Assembly (NCBI RefSeq): GCF_037081715.1
Contig: NZ_JAZDDH010000001.1
Coordinates: 2,512,199 to 2,576,198, forward strand
Length of the DNA stretch: 64,000 bases
Direction: 5' to 3'
Source of the DNA: Halalkalicoccus sp. CG83
GTDB lineage: Archaea > Halobacteriota > Halobacteria > Halobacteriales > Halalkalicoccaceae
Made by a program: the position numbers and the translations under genes. The notes beneath the pieces are model-generated. The model made no database searches. It was not told the DNA's origin and worked only from the letters and a program-made list of their open reading frames with translations. Position 1 is the stretch's first letter, and every line of letters begins with the position of its first letter. Shown here piece by piece: positions 53,694 through 61,458 of the stretch.

Positions 53694-53894
53694 ATGTCAC
53701 GACAGAGCCAGGAGACCCTCCGACACGTTCCGAGCGACGAGTGCACTCGGTGTGGTGCGCAGATCGACCCCGATCAGGGGATGTTCGTCCTCCGCGAGGA
53801 GACCGCCGTCGACGAGGACGATACGGTCGAGAGCGGCAACCTCTGTGTGGACTGCTTCGAAGACGTACGGGCGTTCGTACAGGGCGAAGCGTAG
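53694..53894 (+). CDS. Small CxxC zinc-finger protein
   Basis: A 66-residue protein with two CxxC knuckles, ECTRCGAQI (about residue 16) and LCVDCFEDV (about residue 51), separated by an acidic loop, so it probably binds one zinc ion. Such small proteins are very common in haloarchaea and may act in regulation or as RNA/protein adaptors. The ATG at 53694 was chosen because the residues encoded upstream (from 53646) look non-coding. Confidence 0.7.
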   Translation: MSRQSQETLRHVPSDECTRCGAQIDPDQGMFVLREETAVDEDDTVESGNLCVDCFEDVRAFVQGEA

Positions 53895-53989
53895 ATGCAC
53901 TCGGGCGTCGGACCGTCCGAAACGCGTTCTTCCGTCCGATACGCGGAGAGTGATCACGAACAGCCGTCGGACCGTCCCTGCGTGCTCGA

Positions 53990-54721
53990 TCACTCCTCGG
54001 CCAGGCTCGGGTGCGGCGTCGGATCGTCGGGGTGCGGCTCGGCGAGCCACTCGCGCATCGCCTCGCGGGCCTCCTCGGCGCGGCGTTCTCGCTCCTCGTC
54101 CGTGATCTCCTCACAGCCGGGCGGGACGTCGATGCCCCGGTCGGTGAAGTAGCCCTCCGGGACGACCCAGTCGTTGTAGAAGTGGACGTCCGAATCGTGG
54201 ATCAGCGTCAATGCGACCTGCGCGCCGTGGCCCGCGGCGATGACGGTCTGGTGGTACTGTTTGGCGAGGCGGCCGGCGGTGTACAGGCCCTCGACGTCGG
54301 TCCGTCCGTCCTCGTCCGTGCCGACGAACTGTTTGGTGCCGCGCCGATCGAGTTCGACCTCGAGCGTCTCGAGGTAGCTCGAGTCCGACCAGGAGGAGAC
54401 GATCACCCGATCGGTTCGGAGCACGGCGCCGTCCTCGAGGGCGACCTCGAACCGTTCCTCCTCGTCGGTGATCTGGGTGACGCGTCCCTCGTGGAACTCG
54501 CAACCCGCGTGTTCGGCCTGCGCGTGCGTCATGTCCAAGAAGAGCCGCGGGTTGATGCCGACGGGAAAGCCGGGGAAGTTCTCGAGATGAGCGTTGCGCC
54601 GCAGGATCGACTCGCCGGCGTCGATGACGAGCGTCTCCAGTCCGGCGCGGGCGGTGAAGATCCCGGCGGTGAGGCCGGCGACGCCGCCGCCGACGATCAG
54701 CACCTCGTGGTCGTCGTTCAT
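53990..54721 (-). CDS. Thioredoxin reductase-like flavoprotein without the redox CxxC
   Basis: A 243-residue NAD(P)/FAD-dependent oxidoreductase. VLIVGGGVAGLTAGIFTARAGLETLVID is the FAD fold, LENFPGFPVGINPRLFLD is the thioredoxin reductase-type loop, and GLYTAGRLAKQYHQTVIAAGHGAQVAL is the C-terminal FAD motif. The CxxC disulfide and much of the NADPH domain are missing (SSWSDSSYLETLEVEL lies where it would be), so it is a single-domain variant of unknown partner. ATG at 54721, with the zinc-ribbon gene divergent. Confidence 0.85.
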   Translation of the reverse strand: MNDDHEVLIVGGGVAGLTAGIFTARAGLETLVIDAGESILRRNAHLENFPGFPVGINPRLFLDMTHAQAEHAGCEFHEGRVTQITDEEERFEVALEDGAVLRTDRVIVSSWSDSSYLETLEVELDRRGTKQFVGTDEDGRTDVEGLYTAGRLAKQYHQTVIAAGHGAQVALTLIHDSDVHFYNDWVVPEGYFTDRGIDVPPGCEEITDEERERRAEEAREAMREWLAEPHPDDPTPHPSLAEE

Positions 54722-54800
54722 ACGCGAAACGGTACGCCCGACGTGGATAAGTCGTTCGCGATCGTTTCCGAGGCGTTCGGCGCCCACTCCTCTAAGAAAA

Positions 54801-54808
54801 CATATATG
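54801..54808 (+). promoter_or_regulatory. TATA box of the small zinc-ribbon gene
   Basis: catatatg in an AT-rich patch lies 23-30 bp before the ATG at 54831, the typical spacing for a leaderless mRNA. Confidence 0.5.
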
Positions 54809-54830
54809 CGCGAACGATGACACTGCATTA

Positions 54831-55001
54831 ATGATCTCCTCCAGCCCTGAAAGACGCCCGCCGCCTCGTTCGAAGACGACCCTGTTCTGCCCGTACTGTG
54901 ACCACGAAAGTCCGATCGGGGACGAGTGGCGCATCCACGAACGAAGGGGTTGCGTCGTCTACGAGTGTCCGAACTGCGAGACCGCGGTGACCGCCCGCTG
55001 A
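54831..55001 (+). CDS. Small zinc-ribbon protein
   Basis: A 56-residue protein: FCPYCDHESPIGDEW, then CVVYECPNCETAV. The two CPxC knuckles, 26 residues apart, form a zinc ribbon. It begins with a basic Ser/Pro/Arg-rich stretch. Similar proteins of haloarchaea are of unknown function. The promoter at 54801 supports the ATG at 54831. Confidence 0.7.
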   Translation: MISSSPERRPPPRSKTTLFCPYCDHESPIGDEWRIHERRGCVVYECPNCETAVTAR

Positions 55002-55038
55002 TCGATGTCGATCCGCCGAACGACCGTCGAGCGAGGCT

Positions 55039-55190
55039 TACGGACAACTAGAGCCGGTCACACGGGAGGGCGCAACGCCCCACGAGGTAGCGGACACCGT
55101 CCGATGTCTCGCGAACGACGACGCCTCGTTCGTCACCGGACAGACCGTCGCGCCGACCGGCCAACCCCACACGTTCTCGCCGCCCGTGGG
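55039..55190 (+). pseudogene. Remnant of a short-chain dehydrogenase (SDR) C terminus
   Basis: In the 300-bp gap before the exchanger gene, one frame reads REGATPHEVADTVRCLANDD followed by ASFVTGQTVAPTG. This is the conserved C-terminal region of classical SDRs (usually R...TPEEVADTVxFLASDxASFVTGQ). No start codon, NAD-binding TGxxxGIG or catalytic YxxxK lies upstream, so only the last part of a gene survives. Confidence 0.6.
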
Positions 55191-55301
55191 ACGTCGATCA
55201 CGAGCCGGGTTCCCGCGACGGCGTCTCGACGGTCGCCTCGATCCGGGGAGTGAAGACCCCGCCGGGCATTTTAAGCGACCGTCGCGAAAACGCCACCCCA
55301 T

Positions 55302-56309
55302 ATGGTCGAGGTCGGGATGGCGATCGTCCTGGCCGCGGTCGGCACGGCGATCGTTTGGAAGGGGAGCGGTTGGCTCGAGGACGCCGCGGATCGACTGGCG
55401 ATCGGATACGGACTGCCGGCCGCGGTCCAGGGGGCGATCGTCGCCGCGGCGGGTTCGAGCATGCCCGAACTGGTCAGCGTCCTCGTCTCGACGCTCGTCC
55501 ACGGCGAGTTCGAACTCGGCGTCGGGGTGATCGTCGGCTCGGCGGTGTTCAACTTGCTGGTGATCCCCGGCATCGCAGTGTTGATCGACGAGGGGCTGGA
55601 AACGACCCGTGACCTGGTCTACAAGGAGGCGCTGTTCTACATGCTCGCAGTCGCGACCCTCCTGTTGACGTTCTCACTGGCCGTCGTCTACTACCCGCAC
55701 GACGCCGGCGAACTCGGAGGAACCGTCACGCGTCCTCTCGCGCTGTTCCCGCTCGGACTGTACGCCTTCTACGTCTTCACCCAGTACCTCGACGCCGCCG
55801 ATCACGATGACGAATCGGACGAGAGGGTCGATCTCCCCCGGACCTGGATTCGCTTCGGTCTCGGGCTGGCGCTCATCGTCGTCGGCGTCGAGGCGCTCGT
55901 ACGCGCGGCGATCGACCTCGGCGACGCGTTCGGGACGCCGGCCTTCCTCTGGGGGATGACCGTCGTCGCCGCCGGTTCGAGCTTTCCCGACGCGTTCGTC
56001 AGCGTCGCGGCCGCGCGGTCCGACCGCCCGACGGTCACCCTCGCGAACGTGCTCGGAAGCAACGTCTTCGACCTACTGGTCGCCGTGCCGGCGGGTATCC
56101 TCGTCGCCGGAGCGCTGACGATCGAGTTCGCGCACGTCGCGCCGATGATGGGGTTTCTGGTCCTCTCGACGGTCGTCGTGCTCGCGGGCATGCGGACCGA
56201 GATGCGACTCTCGCGGCGAGAGGCGTGGCTACTGCTCGTGCTCTATGCGGTGTTCGTCGCGTGGCTCGTCCTCGAGAGCGTCGGGATGACGTCCGTGATC
56301 CGGCCGTAG
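55302..56309 (+). CDS. Sodium/calcium (CaCA family) exchanger
   Basis: A 335-residue membrane protein with about ten helices and two alpha-repeats. Repeat 1: VAAAGSSMPELVSVLVSTLVHGEFELGVGVIVGSAVFNLL; repeat 2: VAAGSSFPDAFVSVAAARSDRPTVTLANVLGSNVFDLL. The acidic residues (Glu in MPEL, Asp in FPDA) bind the cation. It should exchange Ca2+ or another cation against Na+ or H+. The hydrophilic loop between the repeats is short. Confidence 0.92.
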   Translation: MVEVGMAIVLAAVGTAIVWKGSGWLEDAADRLAIGYGLPAAVQGAIVAAAGSSMPELVSVLVSTLVHGEFELGVGVIVGSAVFNLLVIPGIAVLIDEGLETTRDLVYKEALFYMLAVATLLLTFSLAVVYYPHDAGELGGTVTRPLALFPLGLYAFYVFTQYLDAADHDDESDERVDLPRTWIRFGLGLALIVVGVEALVRAAIDLGDAFGTPAFLWGMTVVAAGSSFPDAFVSVAAARSDRPTVTLANVLGSNVFDLLVAVPAGILVAGALTIEFAHVAPMMGFLVLSTVVVLAGMRTEMRLSRREAWLLLVLYAVFVAWLVLESVGMTSVIRP

Positions 56310-56379
56310 ATCCCGTCGACGAGAAGCACGCTTCCGACCCGGCCCGGACGGGGTGAGCGTCCCGGGTCCCGAGCGTCGG

Positions 56380-56880
56380 TCAGTCGATCTCGCCCTCGTA
56401 GACGTTCGCCCTGTGCGTCTCGCCGCCGATCTCGACGTCGCGTTGGTCGACCTTCTGGTAGCGCGCGCCGTAGAACGCGTTGCCGGCGTCGTTCTCGACG
56501 AGGACGGAGTCGCGAACGCGCTCGATTTCGCGCTCGCGAAGCGCGGCCTCCGTCCGTTCCAGCAGTCGGGTGGCGATCCCCTCACCCCAGCGTTCGGGTT
56601 CGACGTAGACGCTTACGTCGCCGATGCGTTCCGACTCGTCGGGCGTAGTGCTGGCGTAGCCGACCGGCTCGCCGTTCGCGGTCGCGACGAACAGCTCCGC
56701 CTCCGGGGACGTCACCAGCTCCTCGATCGCGGCCGTGGAGTAGCCCGCCGCGAGCAGTTCGTCGACCGTCTCGTCGCTCAGCACGTCCTCGTACGCCTCC
56801 CCCCAGGAACGGCGCGCGATCGAGCGGATCGCCTCGACGTCGTCTCTGGTCGCCTCCCGGACGTTGATCTCCGAGGCCAT
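56380..56880 (-). CDS. GNAT family N-acetyltransferase
   Basis: A 166-residue acetyltransferase. INVREATRDDVEAIRSIARRSW is the typical first strand and helix; VSVYVEPERWGEGIATRLLERTE holds the acetyl-CoA pyrophosphate loop (Q/RxxGxG/A in the form RWGEGIA); VENDAGNAFYGARYQKVDQRDVEIGG closes the fold. The acceptor is unknown. The ATG at 56880 fits the fold start; an upstream ATG at 56889 adds three residues. Confidence 0.88.
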   Translation of the reverse strand: MASEINVREATRDDVEAIRSIARRSWGEAYEDVLSDETVDELLAAGYSTAAIEELVTSPEAELFVATANGEPVGYASTTPDESERIGDVSVYVEPERWGEGIATRLLERTEAALREREIERVRDSVLVENDAGNAFYGARYQKVDQRDVEIGGETHRANVYEGEID

Positions 56881-56904
56881 GGGCCCCAACTATCGTGCGA
56901 GGGA

Positions 56905-57045
56905 TTAACTCTGTGGGAGGGAGTCGTCCGCCGCGTCTTCCCCTCGCTCGCGTCGCCGTCGTAGCAACTGCGCCATCGCCGCAGTGCCGATCGCGAGCGT
57001 TCCGAGCGCGAGCACCCACGGGCCGGTCGGTGTATCGTCCGTCAT
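56905..57045 (-). CDS. Small single-helix membrane protein
   Basis: A 46-residue protein: MTDDTPTGPWVLALGTLAIG begins it, one hydrophobic helix covers about residues 9-29, then a basic stop-transfer region (LLRRRRERGED). The length and hydrophobic helix are typical of small membrane proteins of unknown function. It lies 24 bp upstream of the GNAT gene on the same strand and may be co-transcribed with it. Confidence 0.55.
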   Translation of the reverse strand: MTDDTPTGPWVLALGTLAIGTAAMAQLLRRRRERGEDAADDSLPQS

Positions 57046-57202
57046 CGGACACCCTACGTCATCGACGTCTATGAATCGACCGCCTCCCCAAAAACGACGG
57101 AACGGGACCTGCGTGTCCGGGGGGCACTCTACGGCGGGTATCGAGCCCGCCCATGGCGGCGTGGTCACATCACAGCTCACGGAGTACGCCCGCGATCTCC
57201 CG

Positions 57203-58161
57203 CTAGTGGCCCCGGCGCGCCTCTAGGCTCTGTCCGACCCAGACGCTTCCCTCGTCGTCCTCGATCCCGTTTACCGGCGTGTCTTCGGTTCGCGCTTGAT
57301 ACTCCTCCGTCGCGACGCTCACTTCGATGTCGGGGAGGGGATCGCTGATAGCGTCCACCACTCGTCGTTTCATCGGTCTCGGCGCTCCCCCACCGATCCT
57401 GACGTCGTCCGTCGAGATACCCTGGAAGCTCACGCTACGATCGAAGCTCCTATCGGCGATCTCGCCGAGTTTCGGGAAGGAGGCGGGGCTGATGTCGTGC
57501 GTGGGGATATGCCAGCGGTCGAAGGCGCTACCGTCGTCGTTCCACCCTCTACAGCGCCAATAGGTCGTCTCCATCTCCAACTACGAGTGGAGACGCGCAC
57601 CCTGCTCGTCCGTGAACGGCTCGATGTCACCTCCGTGAGGCGCGCTGATCAGGAGCGCGTTCGACCCGGGGTCGTCGAGGCGTTCGATGAGCTCCCCGTT
57701 TTCCCGCGCGGTCGAAGCAGAGAAACTCGGGTGCGGTACCGTCGCATCCACGGTCGCGCTGAACTCCTCGTCATCAGTGTCGAGTCGTTCGCGTCCCGCT
57801 TCAGGCAGACGAACGACGTTCTCCGGCGGCTCATCACAGGTCTCACGCACCGAGTAGAGCGCGTACTCGTCTTCGTTCCGCCTGATCGGACCTAATGACC
57901 CTTGCCCCTTCCAATGGCGTCGAGCCGGTCGGCATCGGCCGAACGATAGACGCCCTCCGGACCGAGCGACTGTCCATCGGTCGGCGGACGCACGCTCGCC
58001 TCATAGGTCGTGCTCGTTCCGTCGTCCGACTGCGCGGCGACGGGGATTCCGACGACGGCGGCGCCGAAGGGACCGAGGACCGACCTGCGGGCGAGCGTCG
58101 ATCCTTCCGTTGAATCCGACCCGGAGTGGGGGGAACTCTCCTCCGGAGCGAAAGCGGTCAT
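57203..58161 (-). pseudogene. Poly-gamma-glutamate hydrolase family protein, inactivated
   Basis: The sense runs from ATG 58161 (Tat signal: LARRSVLGPFGAAVVGIPVAA) to 57203. First lesion: the first frame stops at 57892-57894 after AIGRGKGH, and the sense continues in another frame (RRNEDEYALYSVRETCDEPP), so one frameshift lies near 57890-57905. Second lesion: an in-frame TAG at 57581-57583 between ARLHS and LEMETTYWRC. The rest matches the zinc-dependent PGA hydrolase fold: LLISAPHGGDIEPFT and HIPTHDISPASFP. Two independent lesions make this a decaying gene. The protein would have been exported to cut poly-gamma-glutamate or related capsule polymers. Confidence 0.75.
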
Positions 58162-58167
58162 CAGCCC

Positions 58168-58809
58168 CCGGACGGGGAGAAGTTCCGCGAGTTCGTCATC
58201 TTACTCGCCGACGGAATGCACGTAGTCAACGACGATGGGACATGCGTTGTGCCTCGAGGAGGGCGAGAAGGCGACGCGTGCAATCAAATCGGCGATCCCG
58301 AGGACCAAGGGTTCGGAAGCGTCAACAATCGATCGGAACCGTTCCGGCATCGATTCGAGAGTGGCAACGACAGCGCACATCTCGTCTACAGCTCAAGGGA
58401 ACACGGCGATCCGAACACGCCGGTGTTCCGGGCGATCCCGAACGACACCGTCGTCCTCCGGGTGAGTCAGAGCGGAACTCAAACCCGCGGAGTGGCATTT
58501 CACCTCTCCGACCACAGGTGGAGTCGGTACAGAGCGGACCCGGACGAACCCATCATCGGCGTCGACGACCACCTGAGCCCGGGCAAGACGATCAACATCT
58601 CTCCCATCGACGATGCTGGCGGACTAACGCGAGCTCCGGGCGATTACATCTTCCAGGAGTTGAAGACACGCGGTCGGCTGGAATCCGGCATCTGGGGCAT
58701 CTTCCGCGTCCGGGATAACCGCGATGACTTCGAGAACGATCCGATACTGCCACTCAGCGAGGTCGGTACTGGTGGATCCCGTTCAGCTGATGGTAGATTC
58801 AGGCGGTGA
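58168..58809 (+). pseudogene. Multicopper oxidase, C-terminal fragment
   Basis: About 210 residues match the C-terminal part of haloarchaeal multicopper oxidases: DPEDQGFGSVNNRSEPFRHRF, then EHGDPNTPVFRAIPNDTVVLRV, GVAFHLSDHRWSR and YIFQELKTRGRLESGIWGIF. The HxH and HCHxH copper motifs and the first two cupredoxin domains are absent. No start codon suits the fold; the frame merely opens within the head of the PGA hydrolase gene, whose ATG lies at 58161, so the two remnants abut head to head. Probably an inactive relic. Confidence 0.7.
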
Positions 58810-59542
58810 CCGTAGCGATGGCTCCGGTTAGCAGCGGGGAAGAAGGAGCGTAGGCGACGAACCACCTGATATTTCCTCTCTCCACTGTCCTACTCGCTCA
58901 CTCACTTGTAGTGCTCGAGAACGTCTCCGTTCGGGATGACTAGGCAGCAGCCCCTGGTCGGCGCCGGCGAGAAGAGGTACGGCCTCGTGATCAGAGGATC
59001 GAAACGCCGCATGCTACGTTGGAGTCGGCGAACGTTTGGACGTCGTCTCCCCACTCCTGGTGACAGGTCTACGCTCGTAGGGTGCGCCGCGTAAGTCTCC
59101 GATGAGGGATACGTCTCGATAATCCGTCGGCAAGTCAGTCGTAAAGCTCCTCCTCGGTCCCTGCGTTTGACCGGAATCATGAGCAGGGACCACTGAGTGA
59201 CAGCGTTTCACGAGCGGCCAGCTCTTCTGGTCTCGAACCCATCAGCCCATCAATATATGGATGCTATAATGACGGTTTTGTATCACTACCACTACCCGTC
59301 CAGCGTTCGAAAAGGCGTCATCACGGCTATCTGTTTTCGAGTACAGCGACCATTACCTATCGTCATATTGTAATAGTTATCTAGATGATAGATATAAGAG
59401 ATACGGCCTAAAAACCCCACTATATATGACAGAAAACTAATTATCTATGACGATCAATTGGGACGTTCGGGTGACCGGACCCGAATACAACGAACCACGA
59501 GCATCGTAACGGAAGCGAACAGCGAAGACGGGGAAGGAAACC
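58810..59542. other. Gene-poor region, no gene recognised
   Basis: 733 bp. The first 400 bp have scattered stop codons in all frames and only short open frames of about 65-90 codons (on the minus strand 58902-59211) that resemble nothing I know and lack haloarchaeal acidic composition. The last 300 bp (about 59240-59450) are strikingly AT-rich for this genome and include several TATA-like stretches, probably the promoter zone of the cupredoxin-CHRD gene. Confidence 0.5.
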
Positions 59543-60442
59543 ATGGACGACACCGAGAAGACAGGATCAACGCGGCGAACGTTCGTCAAGCTGGTAGCGG
59601 CCGGCGGGGTCGCCGCCAGTTTAGGCAGCGTTACGCTCGCCCAACAGGAATCGGACATCGAACTACTAGGCAACGCAAGCGGGTGGGAGGGAGTCGCTCC
59701 CGACGATATCGCGGATGAAACCAATCCGACCCTCCAGCTAGTGGAAGGGGAAGACTACGTGGTCGTCTGGGAGAACGATGACGGCGCCCCGCACGACTTC
59801 TTCATCGAGAATGAAGCCGGTGAGGTCGTCGTCGAGAGCGAACAAGTGGCTGAAGAGGGAGAGAGGGTGTCGGTTGAGTTCACCGCGCAAGCGGACTTCG
59901 CCGAATATTACTGCTCCGTCCATCCCGAGAGCATGGTTGGAGACGTCGAAGTCGGCGAAGAGGAGGAGGACGAGATGGAGGACGAGGAAGAGGCGGACGA
60001 GACGGATGACTCCCCACGGGAGTACGAGGCCAACCTGACGGGGGAGCCACACGACGTGGACACGGATGCATCGGGGCATGCGACGTTCGAGGTTCACGAG
60101 CACGAGGAGGAGCTGGACGCTCATTACGAGTTGACGGTTGAGGACATCTGTAACGTCACGCAGGCGCACATTCACCTCGGTGGTGAGGGAGAGGACGGTC
60201 CCGTCGTCGTCTGGCTCTACCCTGAAGAGGGAATGGAACCCGAACTGATAGACGGACTGGCTTCGGGCACCATCGCCGAGGGGACGATCACCGAGGACGA
60301 CCTCGTAGGGGAGTGGGAAGGTGCCGACTTCGAGGACGTCGTGGCGGCGTTTGACGCGGGTGGTAGCTACGTCAACGTCCACACCGAGGAGCATCCTGGC
60401 GGCGAGATCCGTGGTCAGATCGAACCTGCTGACGGATCGTAG
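59543..60442 (+). CDS. Tat-exported cupredoxin-CHRD fusion protein
   Basis: A 299-residue secreted protein. The Tat signal is STRRTFVKLVAAGGVAASLGS. Residues about 35-135 are a plastocyanin-like domain with type 1 copper ligands GAPHDFF (first His) and YYCSVHPESMVGDV (Cys, His, Met). An acidic linker (EEEEDEMEDEEEADE) leads to a CHRD domain (residues about 165-295): ASGHATFEVHEHEE, ICNVTQAHIHLGGEGEDGPVVVWLYPEEG, GGSYVNVHTEEHPGGEIRGQI. The CHRD half is nearly the same as in the protein at 52890-53612. The pairing suggests a cell-surface copper or redox function, not a signalling role. It is the only intact gene in the degraded zone 57.2-61.2 kb. Confidence 0.88.
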   Translation: MDDTEKTGSTRRTFVKLVAAGGVAASLGSVTLAQQESDIELLGNASGWEGVAPDDIADETNPTLQLVEGEDYVVVWENDDGAPHDFFIENEAGEVVVESEQVAEEGERVSVEFTAQADFAEYYCSVHPESMVGDVEVGEEEEDEMEDEEEADETDDSPREYEANLTGEPHDVDTDASGHATFEVHEHEEELDAHYELTVEDICNVTQAHIHLGGEGEDGPVVVWLYPEEGMEPELIDGLASGTIAEGTITEDDLVGEWEGADFEDVVAAFDAGGSYVNVHTEEHPGGEIRGQIEPADGS

Positions 60443-61240
60443 ATCCCATTCGCCTATTTACCGATTCTGGTGCCTCGCCGACCGTTGAATCGAACGGAAC
60501 GATGTAGTGAGGTCCTGAGCCTCTGATCGAATCGGCGTATTCTTGATTCAGCCGTGCTACTGGGCTCTGATCACCCCATATCCCTATTCCGGACCGGACC
60601 CCGTTCCGGATGGTAACTCCGTATACCTCTCACAAAAGCAGGTAGCATACAGTATCTACTACTCTCCGGTAGTTTGGATAACTAATGTTGCTGACTAGAA
60701 TGTCGACTTGCCGAGAGCATCGCACATGAACTCGAGCAGTGTAGCGATCAACGACCCCAATCGATCATCGGGTATGCGCAGTGCGACTCGAAGAACGCCA
60801 CGCCCCGACCACTGAGATCGAACCGCGCCATGAGAATGAAACGATTGTCTCCCTGAGTGAAAAGGACGGATCTCGACAGTTATCGTAGAGGAGACACGAT
60901 CCAAGGAACAGACCGCGTATCACGTCACGTATCAACCTCACACTGGTGGTGGAGAAGGAGGATAGCTTGGCGATACCTCGGTCCTGTTAGTCAATAGACC
61001 GCTGTAACCGGCAATCGTCATCTCGACGTCCGGTCTCGAGACTTCTCCAGAGACGGCTACATCACCATCGCCTACGCTGTTACTGCGACGTCAAGAGGAT
61101 TACCTGGTGGGAGTATACACGAGACGGATACCCGGGTACGAGGCTGAAGAAGCCGCTGTTAAAGAATCTACCAAGACATAGTAGGTCCGTCGGTCGTGTC
61201 GGATATCCTTCCTTTCTGAGGAGTATAGGGGAATTCTGAG
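60443..61240. other. Gene-poor region between the cupredoxin-CHRD gene and tRNA-Gln
   Basis: 798 bp without a gene I can support. Base composition is lower in GC than the surroundings, and stop codons occur in all frames. One 69-codon frame (minus, 60695-60904) is present but resembles nothing and lacks an acidic haloarchaeal composition. The region begins at the 3' end of the intact fusion gene and ends exactly at the 3' end of the tRNA-Gln gene, which is where an integrated element would sit. Confidence 0.5.
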
Positions 61241-61343
61241 TAGTCCCGGGCGGATTCGAACCGCCGTCAATGGCTGTCTTCCACGATGGAACGAACCAGT
61301 CGTGTCCAAAGGCCATTATGATTGGCCACTACACCACGGGACT
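61241..61343 (-). tRNA. tRNA-Gln (TTG) with intron
   Basis: On the minus strand the acceptor stem is AGTCCCG with CGGGACT, the T-arm GGCGG-TTCGAAT-CCGCC, discriminator A at 61241, and the anticodon stem ATGGC with GCCAT. The anticodon loop is CTTTGGA, anticodon TTG at 61307-61309, hence Gln. A 30-nt intron (61276-61305) lies after position 37, the canonical archaeal site. Within the intron CACGA and TCGTG can pair, as needed for the bulge-helix-bulge recognised by the splicing endonuclease. CCA is not encoded. Confidence 0.9.
61276..61305 (-). other. tRNA-Gln intron
   Basis: 30 nt removed from the anticodon loop between G37 and A38 to restore ATGGC-CTTTGGA-GCCAT. The internal helix CACGA/TCGTG supports a bulge-helix-bulge. 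The exact cut sites are inferred from loop geometry (one base ambiguity is possible). Confidence 0.75.
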
Positions 61344-61401
61344 GCGCACGTCTTCGCCGTGCTTGTCCCGTGTACCTCGTGATTCCTTCAGAATCACTCA
61401 G

Positions 61402-61414
61402 CACCACGGGACTG
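61402..61414. repeat. Copy of the tRNA-Gln 5' end
   Basis: CACCACGGGACTG at 61402-61414 repeats 61332-61344, the first bases of the tRNA-Gln gene (minus strand). The copy lies 58 bp upstream of the gene on the minus strand. It may be a tiny duplication or part of a promoter-proximal rearrangement; 13 bp is short enough to be weak. Confidence 0.4.
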
Positions 61415-61458
61415 TGCATGGGGATCTACTGGAGGCGATCACTTCAACGCTTCGAGCG

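Noticed and set aside
57133..57151. Hairpin GGCGGG-TATCGAG-CCCGCC, reminiscent of a tRNA T-arm
   Set aside because: No acceptor, D or anticodon stem fits around it, and the loop lacks TTCRAAT. More likely a simple hairpin or terminator near the hydrolase remnant.
57581..57583. TAG in the hydrolase gene as a possible pyrrolysine codon
   Set aside because: Haloarchaea are not known to decode amber, the gene has a second lesion (frameshift), and no pyl genes are visible in the window.
58902..59211. Two overlapping minus-strand frames of 92 and 65 codons in the gene-poor region
   Set aside because: They contain no motif I know and have non-coding composition. I looked for transposase or integrase signatures and found none.
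60695..60904. A 69-codon minus-strand frame in the gene-free zone before tRNA-Gln
   Set aside because: Composition is basic and not haloarchaeal-acidic, no conserved motif is visible, and no promoter spacing fits. Probably a chance frame or an unrecognisable relic.
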